Of a DNA stretch of 59,805 nucleotides, positions 52,458 through 59,805 are shown piece by piece. A model generated the notes under the pieces. The model saw only the letters and a list, made by a program, of their open reading frames with translations, was not told where the DNA came from and ran no database searches. Source of the DNA: Sphingobium sp. (lineage in GTDB: Bacteria; Pseudomonadota; Alphaproteobacteria; Sphingomonadales; Sphingomonadaceae); contig JAHFPV010000018.1 in NCBI GenBank assembly GCA_023266575.1, positions 1-59,805 on the forward strand, given 5' to 3'. The position numbers and the translations under genes are program-made. Positions within the stretch are counted from its first letter, which is position 1. The number at the start of each line of letters is the position of its first letter.

Positions 52458-55454
52458 ATGGCGATTTTCCATTTCTCCGTTCAGGTCATCAGTCGCGCGG
52501 CGGGGCGCTCCGCCGTCTCCGCTGCTGCCTATCGTGCGGGCGAGCGGCTGCACGACGAGCGCCTCGACCGGCCCCAAGATTTCCGCGCCCGCTCCGGCGT
52601 GGAGCATAGCGAAATCATGTTGCCGGAAGGCGCGCCGGAACAATGGCGCGACCGCGAACGCCTCTGGAACGATGTCGAGGCATTCGAGAAGCGCAAGGAC
52701 GCCCAGCTTGCCCGCGAGGTCGAGTTCGCCATTCCGCGCGAAATGAGCAAGACGCAGGGCATCGAACTGGCCCGCGATTTTGTGTCCGCGCAGTTCGTGG
52801 ATCGCGGCATGATCGCCGACCTAAATGTGCATTGGGACATCGGCGCGGACGGACAACCCAAACCCCATGCCCATGTCATGCTCACCATGCGGGAGGTCGT
52901 GCAGCGCGAGGACGGCACCGCTGGCTTCGGGGCGAAGGTGCGCGAGTGGAACGATCATGAGAATGTTGAGCGCTGGCGCGAACGCTGGGAGACCCACGTC
53001 AACACCCGCCTTGCCGAACTCGACATCAATGCGCGGATCGATCACCGCAGCCTTGCCGATCAGGGCATCGACCTCGAACCGCAAAGCAAGATCGGCGGTC
53101 CTGCGCACCGGATGGACGCCCATGGGCTGGAAGCCGACCGCGCCGAGATGCACCGAGAGATCGCGCGGGAGAATGGCGAACGCATCATCGCCGATCCCGG
53201 CATCGCGCTCAACGCCATCACCCATCAACAGGCGACATTCACCAACCGCGATATGGCGATGTTCATTCATCGGCACAGCGATGGGCAGGAGCAGTTCAAC
53301 GCCGCCATGCGCGCGGTGCGTAATTCGCCGGACCTGATCGCCTTGGGCAAGGACGGGCGCGGCGACGATCGGTTCACCTCGCGCGACATGATCGAGACCG
53401 AGCAGCGGATGAGCCATGCGGCTGACAGGCTGGCGATGGACCGGAGCGATGGTCTCTCGGCGGCGGCGACCTACGCCAGTCGCGCCGCCGAGAGTGGTGG
53501 TCTTGCTCTGGGAGCAGAGCAGGAAGCCGCGCTGCGCCATATAACGGACGGGCGCGGCTTGTCACTGGTGCTGGGTTATGCCGGGACCGGCAAAAGCGCC
53601 ATGCTGGGCGTGGCGCGCGAGGTGTGGGAAAGCGCGGGCCTCAATGTGCGCGGCGCGGCGCTTGCGGGCATCGCCGCCGAGGGTCTGGAAAATGGCTCCG
53701 GCATCGCGTCGCGCACGATCGCCAGTATGGAACATGGCTGGGCGCAGGGCCGCGATTTGCTGACCGCGCGCGACGTGCTGGTGATCGACGAGGCGGGCAT
53801 GGTCGGCACGCGCCAGATGGAGCGCGTGCTGTCCCATGCCGCCGACGTTGGCGCGAAGGTCGTCCTTGTCGGCGATCCGCAGCAATTGCAGTCGATCGAG
53901 GCGGGTGCGGCGTTCCGCGCGATCCATGAGCGCCATGGCGGCGTTGAAATCACGCAGGTTCGCCGCCAGCATGAAGGATGGCAGCAGGATGCTACCCGGC
54001 ATCTGGCGACCGGCAGGACCGGCGATGCCATTGCCGCCTATGCCGACAAGGCCATGGTACATCAGGCCGAGACGCGCGAAGATGCGCGGCGTGAACTTGT
54101 CGAGCGCTGGGATCGTGAACGGCAAGCCGATCCAGACGCCAGCCGCATCATCCTCACCCACACCAATGCGGAAGTTCGCGACCTCAATGAGGCTGCGCGC
54201 GCGGCGATGCGCAATGCGGGCGAACTAGGCGACGAGCGCCAGGTGAAGACCGAGCGCGGCGACCGACTATTCGCGTCGGGCGACCGCATCATGTTCCTGC
54301 GCAACGAGCGCAGCCTTGAGGTCAAAAACGGCACGCTGGGCACCATCGAGCAGGTAAGCGAAGGCCATATGTTCGTCCGCACCGATGACGGGCGTTCCGT
54401 ATCGTTCGACACCAAAGATTATAGCGACCTCGACCACGGATATGCCGCCACCGTCCACAAGGCGCAGGGCATGACAGTGGACAAGGCCCACGTGCTGGCG
54501 ACGCCGGGGATGGATCGCCACGGGGCTTATGTCGCCATGTCCCGCCATCGCGATGGCATGGCGCTTCATTATGGCCGCGATGATTTCCGCGATCAGTCCC
54601 GGCTTGTTCGCACGCTCTCACGCGAGCGCGGCAAGGATATGGCGACCGATTACAGACAAGCCGACCCAGCAAGGGAATATGCCGAGCGGCGTGGCATTAG
54701 CTTTGGCGAACGGATCGCGGAAATCGTCAGGCCCATCGTCGAGAAGGCACGCGGGATCTTCGACAATTTCCGGCCCACTATCCCGCCGCAGCAGCGGGAA
54801 CACGACATTTTCGCGGGCTTCCAGCCGAAGGCCGAACCCCCGGCGCAGGAGCGGGCCGTTCAGCGCCAGCCCGAACATGACGCGCAGCCGCTTCGGGCTG
54901 GCGGTGTGCGTGGCGCGGTGGAGCGCTATGCCAAAGCGCTCGATGCGATCCAGCAGACCCGCGCACAGGGTCTGGACGCCATGCCGCACCAGCGCGAGGC
55001 GGTCGACAGGGCGCGGGATGCTCTGGACGCGATCCGCCCCGAAGGGTCTTCGGACCTGAACAGCGCCTTCCGCAGCAGCCCGGAGCTTGTCCGCGAGGCT
55101 GCCGAGGAGCGCGGCCAGGCGGCTGTGCGCGCGATGCAGTTGGAGACCGAAATCCGCATGGACCCCTACAGCCGAGCCGACCGGTTCGTGGAAGGGTGGC
55201 AGCAATTGCAGCGTCATCACGCCGAGCTTGTGCGCGACGGCAATTTCAGAGGTGCGAAAAGTGCCGCGCAGCAGATGGCGGGCATGGCGAAAAGCCTTGA
55301 GCGTGACCCCCAGCTTGAATCGGTGTTGGGCCTGCGCAGCCGCGAGCTTGGACTTGAGATCGGCCAGCAGGCGGGCCGAAGTCTGTCCCACGACCTCGCA
55401 TCCTCCATCCCCCTCGATCACGGACGCGACATCAGTCGCGGCATGAGCCGCTAA
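52458..55454 (+). CDS. traA: Relaxase-helicase TraA (MobA/MobL-type, Ti family)
   Basis: A 998-residue conjugative relaxase. The N-terminal relaxase domain starts MAIFHFSVQVISRAAGRSAV and includes the HUH pair in GQPKPHAHVMLTMREV. A RecD2/TraI-like helicase follows with Walker A GYAGTGKSAML (~373), Walker B VLVIDEAGMVGTRQM, GDPQQLQSIEAGAAFRAI and a C-terminal YAATVHKAQGMTVDKAHVLA. The last 250 residues are helical. It nicks at the oriT just upstream and leads the DNA into the recipient. Start ATG 52458. Confidence 0.95.
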   Translation: MAIFHFSVQVISRAAGRSAVSAAAYRAGERLHDERLDRPQDFRARSGVEHSEIMLPEGAPEQWRDRERLWNDVEAFEKRKDAQLAREVEFAIPREMSKTQGIELARDFVSAQFVDRGMIADLNVHWDIGADGQPKPHAHVMLTMREVVQREDGTAGFGAKVREWNDHENVERWRERWETHVNTRLAELDINARIDHRSLADQGIDLEPQSKIGGPAHRMDAHGLEADRAEMHREIARENGERIIADPGIALNAITHQQATFTNRDMAMFIHRHSDGQEQFNAAMRAVRNSPDLIALGKDGRGDDRFTSRDMIETEQRMSHAADRLAMDRSDGLSAAATYASRAAESGGLALGAEQEAALRHITDGRGLSLVLGYAGTGKSAMLGVAREVWESAGLNVRGAALAGIAAEGLENGSGIASRTIASMEHGWAQGRDLLTARDVLVIDEAGMVGTRQMERVLSHAADVGAKVVLVGDPQQLQSIEAGAAFRAIHERHGGVEITQVRRQHEGWQQDATRHLATGRTGDAIAAYADKAMVHQAETREDARRELVERWDRERQADPDASRIILTHTNAEVRDLNEAARAAMRNAGELGDERQVKTERGDRLFASGDRIMFLRNERSLEVKNGTLGTIEQVSEGHMFVRTDDGRSVSFDTKDYSDLDHGYAATVHKAQGMTVDKAHVLATPGMDRHGAYVAMSRHRDGMALHYGRDDFRDQSRLVRTLSRERGKDMATDYRQADPAREYAERRGISFGERIAEIVRPIVEKARGIFDNFRPTIPPQQREHDIFAGFQPKAEPPAQERAVQRQPEHDAQPLRAGGVRGAVERYAKALDAIQQTRAQGLDAMPHQREAVDRARDALDAIRPEGSSDLNSAFRSSPELVREAAEERGQAAVRAMQLETEIRMDPYSRADRFVEGWQQLQRHHAELVRDGNFRGAKSAAQQMAGMAKSLERDPQLESVLGLRSRELGLEIGQQAGRSLSHDLASSIPLDHGRDISRGMSR

Positions 55455-55472
55455 CGCCAAGGAGACCATGAT

Positions 55473-56225
55473 ATGGATGACGAACAGAGCCTTTTGAACG
55501 AACCGGAGCCGGAACCCCGGCCCAATGCCGCCGCCGAAGCGTTCGCGCACCTCTCGGAGCGCGTGGCCGCTATGGAGGAACGGCTTGAAGGGCGCATGGC
55601 GGTGATGGCCCGCGCGCTTGAGCATATCGCCATCGAGAAGCAGAGCCTCGAATTTCCCGACTACGGCCCAACGCTTGCCAAGATGAACGGCTATCTCGCG
55701 ACGCTGGCGGGGCAGACGAAGACAATCATGGAAGCGCCCGCCATGCAGTTGACGCCGGAGAGCATGGCAGAGCGGATTGACATAGCGGCGGATGCCGCAC
55801 GAGCGACTGATAAGGCGACCATCAAGAAATCGCTGGAATTGCATCATCAAGCCCATGCGGACCAGATGCGCGCGGTCGGAGCCATTCGCACCAAACAGAA
55901 ACAGCGCTGGCAGATGTTCTATTGCGGCGGAGGCGCGGCGCTGGCCATGTCGCTTCTGTGGCTGGTTTATCCCGGCTGGGCGGCCAGCATCGGCCCGCAA
56001 AGCTGGCTTTGGCCGGAACGGGTTGCCAGTCGCATGCTAGGCGAGCCTACCCTGTGGGATGCAGGTATCCGCCTTATGCGTGCCGGAAATCCGGAAAGCT
56101 GGCAGGCAATCGTAGACGCCGCCGACCTAACACACGAGAACCGCGATACCATTGCCGCGTGCAAAAGGGCCGTTGCCAAGGCAGGCAAGCCGATACGTTG
56201 CACCATTCGCATAAGAAACGGCTAA
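55473..56225 (+). CDS. DUF6118 family protein
   Basis: A 250-residue protein. A charged N-terminal coiled-coil region (EAFAHLSERVAAMEERLEGR) is followed by one membrane segment (~155-173, FYCGGGAALAMSLLWLVYPG) and a C-terminal soluble part. The family usually follows TraA-type relaxase genes in alphaproteobacterial mobile elements, as here (18 bp after traA), but its function is unknown. Confidence 0.8.
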   Translation: MDDEQSLLNEPEPEPRPNAAAEAFAHLSERVAAMEERLEGRMAVMARALEHIAIEKQSLEFPDYGPTLAKMNGYLATLAGQTKTIMEAPAMQLTPESMAERIDIAADAARATDKATIKKSLELHHQAHADQMRAVGAIRTKQKQRWQMFYCGGGAALAMSLLWLVYPGWAASIGPQSWLWPERVASRMLGEPTLWDAGIRLMRAGNPESWQAIVDAADLTHENRDTIAACKRAVAKAGKPIRCTIRIRNG

Positions 56226-56333
56226 ACGGCGAACAGTAGGGCCGCCATCGAACTAGGCGCTCGATGCAACATAGGAATCGCAAGGTGTATGGTGTAGCTT
56301 GACGCCGAACGGTCATTTTGGTAGACGCTACTT

Positions 56334-56624
56334 ATGAAAATCAGGAACGTGGTCCACAAGGGACTGCGACGATTCATCGAGAAAGATGATGCCAGCGGCC
56401 TGCAACCCGCCGTCGTGCCCAAGATACAGCGTATGGTCTCTTTCCTCCAGGATATGGAGCTGGAGGACGAGCTGCGCACCGTGCCGAGCTGGAAAGCCCA
56501 TCAGCTCACCGGTAACCGCAAGGGGACTTGGAGCTTATTCGTCACAAAAAACTGGCGGATGACTTTTCGGATCGACAACGACGAGATTGAGATCATCGAC
56601 CTCGATTATGAGGATTACCACTAG
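56334..56624 (+). CDS. higB: HigB-like toxin of a type II toxin-antitoxin pair
   Basis: A 96-residue RelE-superfamily ribosome-dependent RNase. The family pattern is seen in RNVVHKGLRRFIEKDDASGL (start), SWKAHQLTGNRKGTWSLFVT and NWRMTFRIDNDEIEIIDLDY (C-terminal strands). It is of the plasmid-maintenance killer type and is followed by its antitoxin 9 bp later. Start: ATG 56334. Confidence 0.92.
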   Translation: MKIRNVVHKGLRRFIEKDDASGLQPAVVPKIQRMVSFLQDMELEDELRTVPSWKAHQLTGNRKGTWSLFVTKNWRMTFRIDNDEIEIIDLDYEDYH

Positions 56625-56633
56625 GAGGTGGCC

Positions 56634-56966
56634 ATGAACACTGTCACTGGCATACGGATGAAGAACCCCGCCCACCCCGGCGGTTTCGTCAAGCACGAGA
56701 TCATCGAACCGCTGGGCCTTTCGGTAACGGGCGCGGCTGAGGTGCTAGGTGTGACACGCGCGACGCTTTCGACGTTGCTCAATGAGCGAGCTCACCTGTC
56801 GTCGGAAATGGCGCTGCGGATCGAGAAGGCTTTCGGGGTATCAATGGATACCCTCATGCGGATGCAGAATAGCTACGATATTGCCCAAGCCCGTAAGCGG
56901 GAAGGGGATATTAAGGTCGCACCTTTCAAGGGAAAACCGCTTGATCAACAAGCGGCATTGGTCTGA
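56634..56966 (+). CDS. higA: HigA-like antitoxin
   Basis: A 110-residue XRE protein: KNPAHPGGFVKHEIIEPLGL, then SVTGAAEVLGVTRATLSTLL and NERAHLSSEMALRIEKAFGV are the classical HigA core. It neutralises the adjacent HigB and represses the operon. ATG 56634 is preceded by AGGAGG; a GTG six bases upstream is also in frame. Confidence 0.92.
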   Translation: MNTVTGIRMKNPAHPGGFVKHEIIEPLGLSVTGAAEVLGVTRATLSTLLNERAHLSSEMALRIEKAFGVSMDTLMRMQNSYDIAQARKREGDIKVAPFKGKPLDQQAALV

Positions 56967-57025
56967 ATATCAATGCAGAGGAGCGGATCCACTGACCGGT
57001 CTCTGAACATACTGGCACACATTGA

Positions 57026-57676
57026 ATGAGCTTGATTAGGTCCAAGAAGCGCGTTGCCGATCATGGAGAGGTGTTTACACCGCCTTGGTTAGTCGAGCAC
57101 ATGCTTGACCTTGTAAAAGGGGAGGCGGAGCGCATTGACGCGCGCTTTCTTGAGCCAGCCTGCGGCAGCGGCAATTTCCTTGTGCCTATCCTACAACGCA
57201 AATTGGCCGCTGTAGAATTGAAGTTCGGCAAGTCTGATTTCGAGAAGCGCCATTACGCGCTGTATGGATTGATGTGCGCTTATGGGGTCGAGTTGCTGGA
57301 GGATAATATCGCGGAATGCCGCGCCAACATGCTGGACATTTTTGCGGATTATTTAGGTTTGGATGAGGCCGATAACCTCCATCGCGCTGCCAGCCATGTG
57401 CTTTCGCTCAACCTTGTGCATGGGGATGCGATGACGATGCGCGGGATTGACGGCAATCCGATCACCGTTGTGGAATGGGGGTATCTGGGCAAGGGCAAGT
57501 TCCAGCGCCGCGATTTCCGCCTTGACGTGTTAACCGGAATGGCGAGTTTTAACGCCGAAGGGTCACTGTTCGCTGGGCTGGGTAAGCACGAGATTTTCAC
57601 CCCGGCCAAGACCTATCCGCCGATGACCGTGCCTGATCTAGCTGCAGCTTTTGATGAGTTGGGAGCCGCAGCATGA
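57026..57676 (+). CDS. N6-adenine DNA methylase subunit
   Basis: A 216-residue protein. It has HGEVFTPPWLVEHMLDLV (~13-30), an upstream motif of N6-methylases, and a SAM-binding FLEPACGSGNFLVP (~41-54, motif I). A NPPY catalytic motif is absent; the central part ends in VVEWGYLGKGKFQRRDFRLD. It overlaps the next gene by ATGA. It may act with the larger following subunit, which has NPPY, or it may be an accessory half. Confidence 0.8.
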   Translation: MSLIRSKKRVADHGEVFTPPWLVEHMLDLVKGEAERIDARFLEPACGSGNFLVPILQRKLAAVELKFGKSDFEKRHYALYGLMCAYGVELLEDNIAECRANMLDIFADYLGLDEADNLHRAASHVLSLNLVHGDAMTMRGIDGNPITVVEWGYLGKGKFQRRDFRLDVLTGMASFNAEGSLFAGLGKHEIFTPAKTYPPMTVPDLAAAFDELGAAA

Positions 57677-59289
57677 TCGAACCGGTCAGCTTTGCCCTGC
57701 GTGGGCGCAATCCCGATGTGCTGACTTGCATTGCTAATCTGTCAAACGACGAGGTTTTTACCCCGCCCGAATTTGCCAACCGGATGCTTGACACGCTGGC
57801 GCAGGCTTGGGCCGAGAGCAATGGCGGTGCAGACATTTGGGCGAATAGTTCGGTCAGGTTTATGGACCCGTTCACAAAATCGGGCGTGTTCCTTCGCGAG
57901 ATTGCAAAGCGTCTGATTGCTGGGCTTGAAACCGAAATTCCCGACCTTCAAACGCGCGTAGATCATATCCTTACTCAGCAAATTTTCGGGATCGGAATTA
58001 CGCGGTTGACCAGCCTGTTAGCCCGCCGCAGCCTCTATTGTTCCAAGCATGCCAAGGGCGAATATTCTATCGCCAGTTCTTTCCAAAATGAAGATGGCAA
58101 TATCTGGTTTGAGCGGACTGAGCATCGCTGGATAGATGGGAAATGCTCATTTTGCGGTGCAGGGCAGAATACGCTCGATCGCGGTTATGAGTTTGAAACT
58201 CACGCTTATGCGCTGATTCATACTGACGACATCAAGGCTCGGGTTGCTGAGCTATTTGGAGGTCAAATGCAATTTGACGTTATTATCGGTAACCCGCCAT
58301 ATCAGTTGGACGATGGTGGCTTTGGTACCAGCGCCGCTCCGATCTACAACAAGTTTGTCGAGCAGGCAAAAAAGCTAGAACCGCGTTTTCTGACCATGGT
58401 TATACCGTCTCGTTGGTTTGCTGGCGGAAAAGGACTTGATGATTTTAGAGAGTCGATGCTTTCCGATAATCGACTGCGTTCAATTGACGACTTTCTAAGT
58501 GCATCTGATGTTTTTCCAGGAGTTGGCCTTAAAGGCGGAGTTTGCTACTTTCTTTGGGATCGCGACAATCCGGGTTTGTGCAAGGTTACCACGCGATTCC
58601 AAGATTGGCCGATTTCGACAACCTCTCGTCCACTACTTGAGCCGGGCGCAGACATTTTTATTCGTTTTAATGAAGGAGTGTCGATCCTAAAGAAGGTCAT
58701 CGCAGTTGAAAGCGGCCAATCCGAAACGTTGACATTGCCCGATGATAGGCGTTTTGATCGCCTTGTAAGCTCAGCACGCCTGTTCGGATTCCGTACCTTT
58801 TTTAAAGGAAAGGCTACAAAATCTCCCGGCGATGTTCTGATTTATCAGAATGGTGGAAAAGGCTACGTCCCAAGGGATTCCGTGGTAAGCGGTGCTAATT
58901 TCATTGACAAGTGGAAGCTGTTTGCTGGCTACGCCGCCCCGGGAACCGGAAACAAGGATAGCTACCCACATAGAATTATTAGTACGCCATTTATAGGTGA
59001 GCCAGGCAGCATTTCATCGGAAACGTATCTTAGTATTGGGCCGCTAGAAACCCAAGGCGAAGCTGAAAGCGTTCTATCTTACCTTTCGTGTAGATTGGTA
59101 CGGCTTCTTATACTTTTGCATAAGTCATCTCAGCACGTCACGCGGAAAGTATACACATTTGTTCCTACCCAAGATTGGTCGAAGCACTACACAGACGAAG
59201 AACTATACCAGAAGTATGGGATTTCTGCCGAGGAAATCGCGTTTATTGAGAAAGTTGTTCGGCCTCTGAGCGGGGGCAATGGTGAGTAA
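57673..59289 (+). CDS. Eco57I-like DNA methylase subunit
   Basis: A 538-residue protein. N-terminal NDEVFTPPEFANRMLDTL and a degenerate motif I (RFMDPFTKSGVFLREIAKRL) precede a zinc-like Cys cluster (SLYCSKHAKGEYS and GKCSFCGAGQ). The catalytic NPPY is in VIIGNPPYQLDDGG (~215). The C-terminal ~250 residues are a target-recognition-like region. Because motif I is weak here and strong in the 57026 product, the two proteins may complement each other. Codon use is AT-richer than in the traA region. Confidence 0.82.
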   Translation: MIEPVSFALRGRNPDVLTCIANLSNDEVFTPPEFANRMLDTLAQAWAESNGGADIWANSSVRFMDPFTKSGVFLREIAKRLIAGLETEIPDLQTRVDHILTQQIFGIGITRLTSLLARRSLYCSKHAKGEYSIASSFQNEDGNIWFERTEHRWIDGKCSFCGAGQNTLDRGYEFETHAYALIHTDDIKARVAELFGGQMQFDVIIGNPPYQLDDGGFGTSAAPIYNKFVEQAKKLEPRFLTMVIPSRWFAGGKGLDDFRESMLSDNRLRSIDDFLSASDVFPGVGLKGGVCYFLWDRDNPGLCKVTTRFQDWPISTTSRPLLEPGADIFIRFNEGVSILKKVIAVESGQSETLTLPDDRRFDRLVSSARLFGFRTFFKGKATKSPGDVLIYQNGGKGYVPRDSVVSGANFIDKWKLFAGYAAPGTGNKDSYPHRIISTPFIGEPGSISSETYLSIGPLETQGEAESVLSYLSCRLVRLLILLHKSSQHVTRKVYTFVPTQDWSKHYTDEELYQKYGISAEEIAFIEKVVRPLSGGNGE

Positions 59290-59805
59290 GTCAATCGAGG
59301 AAATCCTTGCCCCTAAGCCCGAGGCCCGCTTACGAATTTATGCCTGGACCCCCGATGATGCGCCCGCTGCTTATACTGGGTTGATCAAAGTTGGGCAGAC
59401 GACGCGGGCTGACGTCAACGACCGGATTCGTCAGTCTCAGGGACAGATGCAGCAGGCTTATACGCTGCATGTTGACGCTTTGGCCGAACGTGACGATGGC
59501 ACCTTGTTTCGCGACAATGAAGTGCGCCAGCGGCTGATCGACAAAAAGTTCGAGAATGTCGTTATCGGCGCATCGCGGGAATGGATGCGATGTTCGCCTG
59601 ATGATGTGAAAACAGCAATTGCAGAACTGCAAAAGGGTCTGCGGCTATCTGGCACGCATCACGAAGACTTTCCGTTGCGCGCCGAACAGGCCGATGCAGT
59701 GGAAAAAACCACGGCCTATTTCAACTCAATCTGGAGCGACAACCCCAATTCCACGCCACGCTTCCTGTGGAACGCAAAGATGCGCTTTGGCAAAACCTTT
59801 ACGAG
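59279..59805 (+). CDS. GIY-YIG-like nuclease/helicase protein, restriction type (cut by window end)
   Basis: The start (ATG 59279 or GTG 59282) overlaps the end of the methylase gene. The visible 175 residues include AYTGLIKVGQTTRADVNDRI (~31-50), like the T5orf172/GIY-YIG start, a helicase Q-like FPLRAEQADAVEK (~130), and a Walker-A-like NAKMRFGKTFT at the edge. Such proteins follow DNA methylases in restriction operons, where they cut and move on DNA. The rest is outside the window, so the activity is an inference. Confidence 0.7.
   Translation, partial: MVSKSIEEILAPKPEARLRIYAWTPDDAPAAYTGLIKVGQTTRADVNDRIRQSQGQMQQAYTLHVDALAERDDGTLFRDNEVRQRLIDKKFENVVIGASREWMRCSPDDVKTAIAELQKGLRLSGTHHEDFPLRAEQADAVEKTTAYFNSIWSDNPNSTPRFLWNAKMRFGKTFT

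Noticed and set aside
43578-59805. A second copy of the tRNA-Glu 3' end (attR)
   Set aside because: None found by eye in the island part of the window; the boundary is probably outside.
1-59805. CRISPR array or rRNA genes
   Set aside because: No regularly spaced repeats with unique spacers and no rRNA-like stretches were seen.

Overview
The window is about 60 kb of GC-rich chromosome from an alphaproteobacterium, most likely a sphingomonad (Sphingobium/Sphingomonas group). The reasons are the CckA and CpdR cell-cycle regulators, a three-gene bc1 complex, Sphingomonadales-type intergenic palindromes (GTTCGGGCTGAGCTTGTCGA and CGTCATGCTGAACTTG families), genome-encoded CCA ends on both tRNAs, and overall protein similarity. 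The family call is recognition, not a database search.

Bases 1-43577 are ordinary core chromosome. In order they hold: the tail of a probable IS110-like transposase; an exported protein; lipB with a small lipoprotein; a membrane protein; the trmL-hemF-GNAT operon; petABC (Rieske, cytochrome b, cytochrome c1); apt with an overlapping P-loop kinase; an MTA/SAH nucleosidase; tRNA-Val(GAC); a dctA-type symporter; cpdR; an N-formylglutamate amidohydrolase; an OafA/SGNH acyltransferase; an intergenic stretch with a candidate small RNA; fbp; terC; two small proteins; rnd; aspS; a PPK2 kinase; a soluble CBS-chemoreceptor; a GMC oxidoreductase; greB; a Slt-type lytic transglycosylase; dapA; smpB; a DUF2062 protein; cckA; a single-domain receiver; recA; a transglutaminase-like protein; tamA-tamB; recJ; and tRNA-Glu(UUC).

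Bases 43578-59805 are a mobile island. A P4-type tyrosine integrase starts 165 bp downstream of tRNA-Glu. It is followed by an AlpA regulator, a RelE/HigB-XRE toxin-antitoxin pair, a NACHT-type STAND NTPase in visibly more AT-rich DNA, a ribbon-helix-helix regulator, and a two-gene operon of a Tat-signal protein and an NT-HEPN-TM-STN fusion. Next come traD and traC, a Ti-type oriT, the TraA relaxase-helicase, a DUF6118 protein, a second HigBA pair, and the start of a restriction-modification operon (two methylase subunits and a GIY-YIG-like/helicase protein cut by the window end). No second copy of the tRNA-Glu 3' end was seen, so the right boundary probably lies outside.

The island looks like a mobilisable element (relaxase and oriT present; no coupling protein or type IV secretion genes in view) carrying maintenance modules and at least two probable anti-phage systems. 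The least explained pieces are the operon at 49574-51729, a putative transmembrane signalling or defence pair, and the NACHT protein with its possible N-terminal nuclease-like domain. In the core, the clearest non-coding signals are a 17-bp perfect palindrome upstream of recA and an orphan rho-independent terminator at 14532-14561 that suggests a small RNA.
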